A stretch of 64,000 nucleotides of DNA, taken from contig NZ_JAUSWN010000004.1 in the NCBI RefSeq assembly GCF_030815255.1, forward strand, positions 1-64,000. Direction: 5' to 3'. Below, in pieces: positions 15,181-23,724 of this stretch. The translations under genes and the position numbers were made by a program. Under the pieces are notes generated by a model. That model saw nothing but the letters and a program-made list of their open reading frames with translations. It was not told the origin of the DNA and searched no databases. Every line of letters starts with the position of its first letter. Position 1 is the stretch's first letter. The stretch comes from Hathewaya limosa. GTDB lineage: Bacteria; Bacillota; Clostridia; Clostridiales; Clostridiaceae.

Positions 15181-16347
15181 ATGGATAATAATAAGTTCGA
15201 AAGTAAGGCACGTTACATAAGGAAAATTTCACAGAATGAAGATGGATGTTTTAAGAATAAAAAGGTATTAAACAAAAGAAAAATAGTATGTTTTTTTATT
15301 GTAGCTATAGTTTCCATTACATTTTTGTTGCCACTTAAAATAAATGCTTTTACAGGAGAAAAACACTTAGATTTAGTTTATATAAATTTTATGAAGTTTA
15401 CTTTCCCAAATATAAAGTTAGTAAGTAGTAAAGAAACAGGTGGGATCATGGAACTTTTATGGGATTTCAAAAATAAAGGAAAACAAGAAATATTAAAAAA
15501 TGAAGTTAGTTTTCTAAAAAATCAAGAACAAAAAGTAAGTTCTGAGGTATTTAATAATTGCAATGATACTAAAACTAAGGATGAAAAAAGTTCTAATAAA
15601 GATAATGAATTTTTTAATCTAAAGGAAGACTCTATACACAAATTTAAAGATAACATAAAAGATAAAGAAATTATAACTAATGAGGGAAAAGATTTCAAAA
15701 ACTCTCCCTATAGAAATAAAGCAAAAAGTAGTAAGCCACAAATACTAATATATCATACGCATACACATGAGGGATTTGCACCAGGAAAAGCTAGAACTGA
15801 TGATTTTAAGTATAGTATAGGTGCGGCAGGTGATGTTTTAACAGAAACTTTAGAAAAGGATTTTAATGTAAATGTAATACATGATAAGACAGTTCATGAT
15901 AATAACTATTCAGTTTGCTATCCTAAATCAGGACAAACCCTAGATAAATATTTAAAAACTTATGGCGACTTTGATTTAATTATAGATTTGCATAGAGATA
16001 GTTTGGGTTCTCCATCAGCTAAAAAAGCTGTAACATGTAAAATAAATGGGGAAAATGCAGCTAGATTTGCTTTTGTAATGACTACTACTAATCCATATTA
16101 TAAGCACCAGAAAAAAATAGTAGATAAGATGTTAGATATTACTAATAAAAATTATCCAGGATTAGTTAGAGGAAATGCTATATTTAGTTATAAAAGGGGT
16201 ATAAATTATTATTATAGTCAAAATAAAAATAGACATGCTATTCTTATAGAAATGGGTACTAACTTTAATACAATTGATGAAGCTAAAACAACATGCAAAT
16301 ATTTAGGCAGAGTTATGGCAGAGTATTTAAAAACTAAAAATGAATAA
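15181..16347 (+). CDS. spoIIP: Stage II sporulation protein P (peptidoglycan hydrolase)
   Basis: Amidase/endopeptidase of the SpoIIDMP engulfment machine in the mother-cell membrane. The 388-aa protein has one N-terminal transmembrane segment (about residues 38-57), a long charged linker, and the SpoIIP amidase domain (about 190-385). Its zinc and catalytic segments are visible as 'IYHTHTHEGFAPG', 'DLIIDLHRDSLG' and 'AILIEMGTNFNT'. ATG 15181 lies behind AAGGAGGG; an upstream in-frame ATG-like start at 15151 has no ribosome site. Transcription probably comes both from gpr and from its own promoter, with the folded leader affecting translation. Confidence 0.93.
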   Translation: MDNNKFESKARYIRKISQNEDGCFKNKKVLNKRKIVCFFIVAIVSITFLLPLKINAFTGEKHLDLVYINFMKFTFPNIKLVSSKETGGIMELLWDFKNKGKQEILKNEVSFLKNQEQKVSSEVFNNCNDTKTKDEKSSNKDNEFFNLKEDSIHKFKDNIKDKEIITNEGKDFKNSPYRNKAKSSKPQILIYHTHTHEGFAPGKARTDDFKYSIGAAGDVLTETLEKDFNVNVIHDKTVHDNNYSVCYPKSGQTLDKYLKTYGDFDLIIDLHRDSLGSPSAKKAVTCKINGENAARFAFVMTTTNPYYKHQKKIVDKMLDITNKNYPGLVRGNAIFSYKRGINYYYSQNKNRHAILIEMGTNFNTIDEAKTTCKYLGRVMAEYLKTKNE

Positions 16348-16354
16348 AATTAAC

Positions 16355-16392
16355 AAAAAAAGTACATCCTTATAAAAGGAGGTGCTTTTTTT
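16355..16392 (+). terminator. spoIIP terminator that contains the ribosome site of the next gene
   Basis: AAAAAAAGTACATCCT (16355-16370) and AGGAGGTGCTTTTTTT (16377-16392) pair at 15 of 16 positions (one G-T pair, one A-G mismatch). The 3' arm starts with the perfect Shine-Dalgarno AGGAGG of the following small gene. Confidence 0.65.
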
Positions 16393-16633
16393 GTTAAAGA
16401 AAAAATATAAATTAATTACAATAGTTATGGTTTTAGTAATTTTCTTTACTGGATTTTTAACAGTAAATAAAGAGATAACAAAAACTTTAGGAGAAAATAA
16501 TTTAGCTCCTATAAAGGTGTATTATATAGATAGTCCCTTTAATTTGAAAATAGAATTAAAGAAATATAGAATAGAGATAAGTAAAAATGCATTAAGGAAT
16601 GTTTTTGCCAAAATTCACAAAACCTTTGAATAA
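16391..16633 (+). CDS. Small single-pass membrane protein of unknown function
   Basis: The 80-aa protein has a basic N-terminus (LKKKYK), one hydrophobic segment (about 8-23, rich in Val/Ile/Phe), and a Lys-rich outer part of about 55 residues. A TTG at 16391 sits 8 nt after AGGAGG; a GTG at 16382 overlaps that site and is less likely. It lies between spoIIP and the lepA promoter. I do not recognise the family. Translation requires opening the terminator-like hairpin at 16355-16392, or transcription that starts inside it. Confidence 0.6.
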   Translation: MLKKKYKLITIVMVLVIFFTGFLTVNKEITKTLGENNLAPIKVYYIDSPFNLKIELKKYRIEISKNALRNVFAKIHKTFE

Positions 16634-16656
16634 TTAGGGTAAGAGATATAAACGTA

Positions 16657-16687
16657 TTGACAAATACTCTCCAGTTTATGATATAAT
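16657..16687 (+). promoter_or_regulatory. lepA-hemW promoter
   Basis: A perfect -35 TTGACA (16657-16662) and perfect -10 TATAAT (16682-16687) are separated by 19 nt, longer than ideal. Confidence 0.6.
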
Positions 16688-16760
16688 TTTAACTGTTAAT
16701 TCTAAAGAAAAAGCCTTATTTTACATAAAAGGTTTTAAATTTCTTATTGGGGGTAAAAAT

Positions 16761-18569
16761 ATGCAAAAAAACAGACAGAAATATATAAGAAATTTCTGCA
16801 TAGTAGCTCACATAGATCATGGTAAATCAACATTAGCAGATAGATTGTTGGAATACACAGGAACTCTTACAGCAAGAGAAATGGATGAACAAGTTTTAGA
16901 TAATATGGAACTTGAAAGAGAAAGAGGAATAACTATAAAGTCACAGGCAGCTAGACTTAAATATAAGGCTAAAAATGGAGAAGAGTACATATTAAACCTT
17001 ATAGATACTCCAGGGCATGTAGATTTTAACTATGAAGTTTCAAGAAGTTTAGCAGCGTGTGAAGGTGCAGTACTAGTTGTAGATGCTACACAGGGAATAC
17101 AAGCTCAAACTTTGGCCAATTGTTATCTAGCTGTAGATAATGATCTTGAAATTGCTCCAGTTATTAATAAAATTGATCTTCCAAGTGCTAGACCAGATGA
17201 AATTAAACAAGAAATAGAAGATGTTATAGGTATAGAAGCATCTGATGCACCTTTAATTTCAGCCAAAACAGGTTTAAACATTCAGGATGTATTGGAATGT
17301 GTTATAGAAAAGATACCATGTCCTAATGGAAATGAAGAAGGATCTTTAAAAGCATTAATTTTTGATTCTTACTATGATAGTTATAAAGGTGTAGTATCTT
17401 ACGTTAGAATTAAAGACGGATCTGTTAAAAAAGGTTCTAAAATTAAGTTAATGGCTACTGGAAAAACTTATGATGTAGTAGAGGTTGGTGTTTTTGAACC
17501 TAATTATGTAGCAGTAGATGAACTTAGTGCAGGAGATGTTGGTTATATTTGTGCATCTATTAAAAATGTTAGGGATGCCAGGGTTGGTGATACTATAACA
17601 GATGCTAAAAATCCAACTAAAGAGGTACTAGAAGGATATAGACCAGCAATACCTATGGTATACAGTGGAGTTTATCCTGTAGATGGTGCAAAATATGATG
17701 AATTAAAAGAAGCTTTAGAAAAACTTCAGTTAAATGATGCTGCATTGGCATTCGAACCTGAAACATCCGTAGCTTTAGGATTTGGATTTAGATGTGGATT
17801 TTTAGGATTGCTTCATATGGAGATAATTCAAGAAAGAATAGAAAGAGAATTCGATATAGATATTATAACTACAGCACCATCAGTTATATATAAAGTTTAT
17901 AAAACAGATGGAAGCGAACTTGCTATTACAAATCCAACAAATATGCCAGATCCAGCAGAAATCAGAAAAATGGAAGAACCTATAGTTAGAGCATCTGTTA
18001 TAACACCATCAGATTATGTAGGTGCTATTATGGATCTTTGTCAAGATAGAAGAGGAATCTTTATTGATATGCAATATATTGAAACAACAAGAGTAGTTTT
18101 AAACTATGATATACCTTTAAATGAAATTATATATGATTTCTTTGATTGCTTAAAATCTAGGACAAAAGGATATGCCTCTTTTGATTATGAACTTAGAGGA
18201 TATAAAGAAACTAAACTTGTAAAACTTGACATTCTTTTAAATAAAGAAAAAGTTGATGCATTATCATTAATCGTTCCAGAAGAGAGAGCATATGCAAGAG
18301 GAAGAATGATTGCAGAAAAATTAAAAGATTTAATTCCTAGACAATTATTTGAAATTCCTATTCAGGCTACTGTAGGAAGTAAAATTATAGCTAGAGAAAC
18401 TATAAAGGCTATGAGAAAAGATGTACTTGCAAAATGTTATGGTGGAGACATTTCAAGAAAGAGAAAACTTCTTGAAAAGCAGAAAAAAGGTAAAAAGAGA
18501 ATGAGACAATTAGGAAGTGTAGATGTTCCACAAGAAGCATTTATGGCAGTATTAAAAACTGATGATTAA
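16761..18569 (+). CDS. lepA: Elongation factor 4 (LepA)
   Basis: Translational GTPase that acts on stalled or immature ribosomes. The 602-aa length is normal. It shows G1 'AHIDHGKST', G3 'DTPGHVDF' and G4 'NKIDLP'. It ends in the LepA-specific C-terminal domain with the basic 'CYGGDISRKRKLLEKQKKGK' region. It is followed 20 bp later by hemW, an order conserved in Firmicutes. Confidence 0.98.
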   Translation: MQKNRQKYIRNFCIVAHIDHGKSTLADRLLEYTGTLTAREMDEQVLDNMELERERGITIKSQAARLKYKAKNGEEYILNLIDTPGHVDFNYEVSRSLAACEGAVLVVDATQGIQAQTLANCYLAVDNDLEIAPVINKIDLPSARPDEIKQEIEDVIGIEASDAPLISAKTGLNIQDVLECVIEKIPCPNGNEEGSLKALIFDSYYDSYKGVVSYVRIKDGSVKKGSKIKLMATGKTYDVVEVGVFEPNYVAVDELSAGDVGYICASIKNVRDARVGDTITDAKNPTKEVLEGYRPAIPMVYSGVYPVDGAKYDELKEALEKLQLNDAALAFEPETSVALGFGFRCGFLGLLHMEIIQERIEREFDIDIITTAPSVIYKVYKTDGSELAITNPTNMPDPAEIRKMEEPIVRASVITPSDYVGAIMDLCQDRRGIFIDMQYIETTRVVLNYDIPLNEIIYDFFDCLKSRTKGYASFDYELRGYKETKLVKLDILLNKEKVDALSLIVPEERAYARGRMIAEKLKDLIPRQLFEIPIQATVGSKIIARETIKAMRKDVLAKCYGGDISRKRKLLEKQKKGKKRMRQLGSVDVPQEAFMAVLKTDD

Positions 18570-18589
18570 GAATTAAAGGAGAAATTAAT

Positions 18590-19711
18590 ATGAAGGAAAA
18601 ATCACTATATATTCATATACCTTTTTGTAAACAGAAATGCCTATATTGTGATTTTACGTCCTTTGTCCATAGGGAAGAGTTTATGGATGATTACATTGAA
18701 GCTCTTTCTTCTGAATTACTTTTATACAAAGACAATATATTTAAAACAGTTTATATAGGTGGGGGAACTCCCACCTTTTTAAATATAAAAAATTTGAATA
18801 AACTAAGTAAAGTAATAGGAAAATTAAAATTGACAGAGGATGTAGAATTTTCTTGTGAAGGTAACCCAGGTACTTTTACAGAGGAAAAACTTAGAATTTT
18901 GAAAGCAATGGGTGTAAATAGATTAAGTATAGGCCTTCAAAGTTTTGATAATGGACTCTTAAAAATCTTAGGTAGAATTCATGATGCAGATGAGTTTTTG
19001 AAGTCTTTCAATATGGCAAGAAATGAAGGATTTAATAATATAAATATAGATATAATGTTTGGACTGCCTAATCAAAAAATAGATGATTTAAAGGATACTT
19101 TGGAAAAGGTTATCAAATTGAATCCAGAGCATATTTCAGCATATAGTTTGATTGTAGAAGAAGGTACACCCTTTTATAAATTATATGAAGATAGAAAATC
19201 TCTGCCTACGGAAGAAGAAGAAAGGGAAATGTATAATTATATTTTAGAAAGTTTAAAGAAAAATTCTTATTTTCAGTATGAAATTTCGAATTTTTCTAAA
19301 CCTAATAAGGAATGTTTGCATAATATAGTATATTGGGATTTAAAGGAATATGTAGGATGTGGACTTGGAGCACATTCATTTTTAAATCAAACTAGAAGAG
19401 AGAACACTCATAATATTAAAGAGTATATGGAATGTTTAAGACAAAATAGGTATCCTATTATAGAAGAACATAAAAATACTAAAAAAGATTCTATGGAAGA
19501 GTTTATGTTTATGGGACTTAGAAAAATAAAAGGTGTTAATAAAGAAAAGTTTTATGAGAATTTTAAGATGTATATAGAAGATGTATATAAGGAAGTTATT
19601 GATAAATATAAAAGATTAAATTTATTAGAAGAAGATAAACAATATTTAAGATTAACTAAGAGAGGCATTGAATTATCTAATGTGGTAATGGCCGATTTTA
19701 TTTTGGATTAA
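18590..19711 (+). CDS. hemW: Radical SAM heme chaperone HemW
   Basis: Formerly called an oxygen-independent coproporphyrinogen oxidase. The 373-aa protein has the radical SAM cluster motif CxxxCxxC ('CKQKCLYC', near residue 13) followed by 'GGGTPTFL'. It lacks the N-terminal extension of true HemN, and the C-terminal HemN domain is present. HemW hands heme to apoproteins in studied species. It forms the distal gene of the lepA unit. Confidence 0.93.
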   Translation: MKEKSLYIHIPFCKQKCLYCDFTSFVHREEFMDDYIEALSSELLLYKDNIFKTVYIGGGTPTFLNIKNLNKLSKVIGKLKLTEDVEFSCEGNPGTFTEEKLRILKAMGVNRLSIGLQSFDNGLLKILGRIHDADEFLKSFNMARNEGFNNINIDIMFGLPNQKIDDLKDTLEKVIKLNPEHISAYSLIVEEGTPFYKLYEDRKSLPTEEEEREMYNYILESLKKNSYFQYEISNFSKPNKECLHNIVYWDLKEYVGCGLGAHSFLNQTRRENTHNIKEYMECLRQNRYPIIEEHKNTKKDSMEEFMFMGLRKIKGVNKEKFYENFKMYIEDVYKEVIDKYKRLNLLEEDKQYLRLTKRGIELSNVVMADFILD

Positions 19712-19813
19712 TAGGTTGAGAAGTAAACAAGAGAAATAAGTAGTAAATAGAAGAAAAGTCAAGATAAAATTGAATTTATACTTTAATTATAACATAAGGT
19801 ACATTTAAGAGGT

Positions 19814-19842
19814 TTGACAAATACTTTTTATGATGTTATTTT
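19814..19842 (+). promoter_or_regulatory. Promoter of the hrcA-grpE-dnaK operon
   Basis: -35 TTGACA (19814-19819), 17-nt spacer, -10 TATTTT (19837-19842). The start of transcription falls just before the CIRCE operator. Confidence 0.7.
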
Positions 19843-19855
19843 TAAAACATAGTCA

Positions 19856-19882
19856 TTAGCACTCAATGATGATGAGTGCTAA
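19856..19882 (+). promoter_or_regulatory. CIRCE operator (HrcA binding site)
   Basis: TTAGCACTC, nine bases, GAGTGCTAA: a perfect match to the CIRCE inverted repeat. HrcA, encoded directly downstream, binds it and represses the operon until heat shock titrates GroE. Confidence 0.97.
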
Positions 19883-19898
19883 TAAAGAGGTGATAGTC

Positions 19899-20945
19899 AT
19901 GGATGATAGGAAAATAAAAATTCTTGAAGCCATAATTAGAGATTACGTTCAAACAGGTGAACCTGTTGGGTCTAGAACTATTGCTAAAAAATATGATTTA
20001 GGTGTTAGTTCTGCAACTATAAGAAATGAAATGGCTGATTTAGAGGAACTGGGATATTTAGAACAACTTCACAGTTCATCAGGGAGAATTCCATCGGACC
20101 GAGGCTATAGGCTATATGTTGATAAATTAATGCAATTAACAGATCTGTCGCAGGAAGAACAATTTTTTATTAAAAATAAATTATTGGGTTCAGCATTATA
20201 TGAATTAGATAAGGTTGTTAATGAAGCAACAAGAATTTTATCAGAATTAACAAATTTAGCTTGTATAGTAAAAACTCCATCTTTAAAACGGAGTTCCTTA
20301 AAGCAGATTCAATTAATTAGCATAGATACTCATACCATACTAGTAGTAATCATAACTAATAATGGAATGATTAAAAATGATGTAATTAAAATTGAGAAAC
20401 CAATTGAAGAAAACATACTTTTAAAATTAAATAAATTAATTAATTCAAGACTTATTAATTTAAGCGTTGAGGATATAGATTTAGAAGTTATTAATAATCT
20501 AAGAGATGATTTAAAAGGGTATGATGATATATTTAATGCATTAATACCTACGCTTTATAAAAGTCTAAAAAATATGGAAACTTCAGAAGTATATGCAGAA
20601 GGAACTACTAATATACTTAAATATCCAGAGTATAGTAATATAGAAAAAGCAAGAGAGTTTTTTGAGTTTATTAACAATGAGGAAAATTTAAGACTTATAC
20701 TTGGAGAGGAAGAAAGCAAAAAAAGTAATGAAGAAGGCATTAAAATTAATATTGGAGTTGAAAATAGCTTAACTAATGCTAGAGAATATAGTATTATAAC
20801 TGCAATATATGGTTTTAGAGATAAACCTTTAGGTGCCATAGGAGTAATAGGTCCAACAAGAATGAACTATAATAAAGTTATTTCTTCAATAAACAGTTTA
20901 ATAAAAGAATTAAATTTTAATATATTACAAATATATGGTAAGTAA
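19899..20945 (+). CDS. hrcA: Heat-inducible transcription repressor HrcA
   Basis: Represses the dnaK (and groE) operons through CIRCE. The 348-aa protein has an N-terminal winged helix ('GEPVGSRTIAKKYDLGVSSATIRNEMADLE'-type region, about residues 20-50) and a GAF-like dimerisation domain. ATG 19899 behind AAAGAGGTGAT was chosen. A longer in-frame start at 19866 would lie inside the CIRCE element and is unlikely. First gene of the heat-shock operon. Confidence 0.96.
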   Translation: MDDRKIKILEAIIRDYVQTGEPVGSRTIAKKYDLGVSSATIRNEMADLEELGYLEQLHSSSGRIPSDRGYRLYVDKLMQLTDLSQEEQFFIKNKLLGSALYELDKVVNEATRILSELTNLACIVKTPSLKRSSLKQIQLISIDTHTILVVIITNNGMIKNDVIKIEKPIEENILLKLNKLINSRLINLSVEDIDLEVINNLRDDLKGYDDIFNALIPTLYKSLKNMETSEVYAEGTTNILKYPEYSNIEKAREFFEFINNEENLRLILGEEESKKSNEEGIKINIGVENSLTNAREYSIITAIYGFRDKPLGAIGVIGPTRMNYNKVISSINSLIKELNFNILQIYGK

Positions 20946-20982
20946 CTTCTTATAGAAAGATATGAATGGGAGGAGTGGCGTT

Positions 20983-21618
20983 TTGACTAGAAATAACAAT
21001 GAAGAAAATATAATTAAAGATTCTACTGAACTTAATGAAGAGGTAGAAGAAAAAATAGAAGTAGAAGATGATGACAATAAGGAAAATAGTGACTTACAGG
21101 ATGAAAAGGTTATAGTATTAGATGAGAAAGAGTTATTACAAAAGCAATTAGATGCTCTTAAAGAGGAAAATGAAACACTAAAAGAAGAAAATAAGCTTTC
21201 ATCTAATAAATTAAATGCTGTAGAAGAAAAATATACAAATCTTGTTTCAGAGTATGAAAACTATAGAAATAGAACAGCTAAGGAAAAAGAAGAAATATTT
21301 AATACTTCATGTGAGAAAATATTAAAAGAGTTTTTACCGGTTCTTGACAATTTGGAAAGAGCTATTGAAGCTGATGGTTCTGTAGATGAGCTTAAACAAG
21401 GAATAGAGATGACAATAAAAGGCTTTATTACCGCTCTTGAAAAACTAGAAATAGAAGAAATCTGTACAGATGGTGAATTTAATCCTAATTTGCATAATGC
21501 AGTTATGCATTTAGAGGATGATGCCTATGGTAAAAATGAAATAGTTCAAGTATTCCAAAAGGGATATAAAAGAGGAGATAAAGTTTTAAGATATAGCATG
21601 GTTCAAGTTGCTAACTAA
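20983..21618 (+). CDS. grpE: Nucleotide exchange factor GrpE
   Basis: Releases ADP from DnaK. The 211-aa protein has an acidic N-terminal region rich in Glu/Asp, a long coiled coil (about residues 55-115), and the conserved C-terminal beta domain ('EEICTDGEFNPNLHNAVMH'). A TTG at 20983 lies 7 nt after GGGAGGAG and gives 'MTRNNNEEN'. The upstream ATG at 20962 lacks a ribosome site. It lies 37 bp after hrcA. Confidence 0.94.
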   Translation: MTRNNNEENIIKDSTELNEEVEEKIEVEDDDNKENSDLQDEKVIVLDEKELLQKQLDALKEENETLKEENKLSSNKLNAVEEKYTNLVSEYENYRNRTAKEKEEIFNTSCEKILKEFLPVLDNLERAIEADGSVDELKQGIEMTIKGFITALEKLEIEEICTDGEFNPNLHNAVMHLEDDAYGKNEIVQVFQKGYKRGDKVLRYSMVQVAN

Positions 21619-21707
21619 AAAGTTTTCAACTTATTAAAAATACTTAAATGTAAATAACAAATCATTAAGAATAAATAAAATTTCGTAATATTAGGAGGTA
21701 CAATATA

Positions 21708-23558
21708 ATGGCTAAAATAATAGGTATTGATTTAGGTACAACAAATTCATGTGTGGCAGTTATGGAAGGAGGAGATCCAGTAGTAATCCCTAGTTCAGAG
21801 GGTGCTAGAACAACTCCATCAGTTGTTTCTTTCCAAGCAGATGGATCAAGACTTGTAGGGCAAGTTGCAAAAAGACAGGCAATTACAAATCCAGATAAAA
21901 CAATAATCTCAATTAAAAGATATATGGGTACAGATCATAAAACAACAATAGATGGAAAAGACTATACTTCACAAGAAATTTCAGCTATGATATTACAAAA
22001 ATTAAAAGCAGATGCTGAAGCGTATTTAGGAGAAACTGTAACAGAGGCAGTTATTACAGTTCCAGCTTATTTTAATGATAGCCAAAGACAAGCAACTAAA
22101 GATGCTGGTAAAATTGCTGGTTTAAATGTAAGAAGAATTATAAATGAGCCAACAGCTGCATCTCTTGCTTATGGATTAGATAAAATGGATTCTAACCAAA
22201 AAATCTTAGTTTATGATTTAGGTGGAGGTACTTTTGATGTATCTATACTTGAACTAGGTGACGGTGTATTTGAAGTATTAGCTACTAATGGTGATACTAA
22301 ATTAGGTGGAGATGACTTTGACCAAAAAGTTATGGACTATATAGCAGAAACATTTAAAGCTGAAAATGGAATAGATTTAAGAAATGATAAAATGGCACTT
22401 CAAAGATTAAAAGAAGCTGCAGAAAAAGCTAAAATAGAGTTATCTTCATCAACTCAAACAAATATAAATTTACCATTTATTACAGCTGATGCAACAGGTC
22501 CAAAACATATAGATATGGATATTACAAGAGCTAAATTTAATGAATTAACAAGTGATTTAGTTCAAAGAACAATAGAACCAATTAAAAAGGCATTAAGTGA
22601 CGCAAACTTAAATATTAATGAAGTAGATAAAATTATCTTAGTAGGTGGTTCAACAAGAATTCCAGCAGTTCAAGAAGCAGTTAAAAGCTTTACAGGAAAA
22701 GAACCATCAAAAGGAGTAAATCCAGACGAATGTGTTGCATCAGGTGCAGCAATACAAGCAGGTGTACTAACAGGAGAAGTTAAAGATGTATTACTTCTAG
22801 ATGTTACTCCACTTACATTAGGTATTGAAACTTTAGGTGGAGTTGCTACTCCATTAATTGAAAGAAACTCAACTATACCAGCTAAAAAGAGCCAAATATT
22901 CTCAACAGCAGCAGATGGTCAAACATCAGTTGAAATTCACGTAGTTCAAGGTGAAAGACAAATGGCTGCAGACAACAAAACATTAGGAAGATTTACTTTA
23001 TCAGGTATAGCTCCAGCTCCAAGAGGAATTCCTCAAATAGAAGTTACTTTTGATATAGATGCTAATGGTATTGTTAATGTATCTGCAAAAGATAAGGGAA
23101 CTGGTAAAGAAGCTAATATTACTATTACAGCTTCAACAAATCTTTCAGATGATGAAATTAATAAGGCGGTAGAAGAAGCTAAGAAATTTGAAGAGGCAGA
23201 TAAGAAAAGAAAAGAAGGTATAGAAGTTAAAAATAATGCAGATCAAATAGCTTATCAAACAGAGAAAACTTTAAAAGAGTTAGAAGATAAGGTATCTCCA
23301 GAAGATAAGGCTAAAGTTGAAGAAAAGTTAGAAGCATTAAAGAAAGTTAAAGAGGGAGAAGATTTAGAAGCTATTAAAAAAGCTACTGAAGAATTAACTC
23401 AAGAATTCTATGCAATTTCATCTAAAATGTATCAAGAAGCTAATCCACAAGGAGCACCTAATGCTGAAGGAGCTCAAGGAGCAGAAAACACTACTAATAG
23501 TGCATCACAAGATGATAATGTAGTAGATGCTGATTTTGAAGTTAAAGATAAAGAATAG
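21708..23558 (+). CDS. dnaK: Chaperone protein DnaK (Hsp70)
   Basis: ATP-driven chaperone. The 616-aa protein starts 'AKIIGIDLGTTNSCVAVMEGG'-like, with the phosphate-1 motif 'DLGTTNS', phosphate-2 'YDLGGGTFDVS' and adenosine motif 'ILVGGSTRIP'. The substrate-binding domain and lid follow, and the acidic tail 'DDNVVDADFEVKDKE' ends it. An AGGAGG ribosome site precedes the ATG. Confidence 0.99.
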   Translation: MAKIIGIDLGTTNSCVAVMEGGDPVVIPSSEGARTTPSVVSFQADGSRLVGQVAKRQAITNPDKTIISIKRYMGTDHKTTIDGKDYTSQEISAMILQKLKADAEAYLGETVTEAVITVPAYFNDSQRQATKDAGKIAGLNVRRIINEPTAASLAYGLDKMDSNQKILVYDLGGGTFDVSILELGDGVFEVLATNGDTKLGGDDFDQKVMDYIAETFKAENGIDLRNDKMALQRLKEAAEKAKIELSSSTQTNINLPFITADATGPKHIDMDITRAKFNELTSDLVQRTIEPIKKALSDANLNINEVDKIILVGGSTRIPAVQEAVKSFTGKEPSKGVNPDECVASGAAIQAGVLTGEVKDVLLLDVTPLTLGIETLGGVATPLIERNSTIPAKKSQIFSTAADGQTSVEIHVVQGERQMAADNKTLGRFTLSGIAPAPRGIPQIEVTFDIDANGIVNVSAKDKGTGKEANITITASTNLSDDEINKAVEEAKKFEEADKKRKEGIEVKNNADQIAYQTEKTLKELEDKVSPEDKAKVEEKLEALKKVKEGEDLEAIKKATEELTQEFYAISSKMYQEANPQGAPNAEGAQGAENTTNSASQDDNVVDADFEVKDKE

Positions 23559-23580
23559 TATTTAAAAATTTAAGATAAAA

Positions 23581-23615
23581 GATCAAGGGATGGGTAATAA
23601 CCCTCCCTTGATTTT
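23581..23615 (+). terminator. Terminator after dnaK
   Basis: ATCAAGGGATGGGT and ACCCTCCCTTGAT pair around AATA and are followed by TTTT. It separates hrcA-grpE-dnaK from dnaJ, at least partly. Confidence 0.75.
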
Positions 23616-23646
23616 AGTAAAAAATAATATTTAGTATAAAATGTTG

Positions 23647-23676
23647 TTGTTAATTATATGTAGTATAAGATATAAT
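23647..23676 (+). promoter_or_regulatory. Candidate separate promoter for dnaJ
   Basis: -35 TTGTTA (23647-23652), 18-nt spacer, -10 TATAAT (23671-23676). It lies downstream of the dnaK terminator. No second CIRCE was seen. Confidence 0.45.
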
Positions 23677-23724
23677 ATTAAAGATTGAAATTTATTCTAT
23701 TAGTATTAGGTGGTGAAAATAAGC

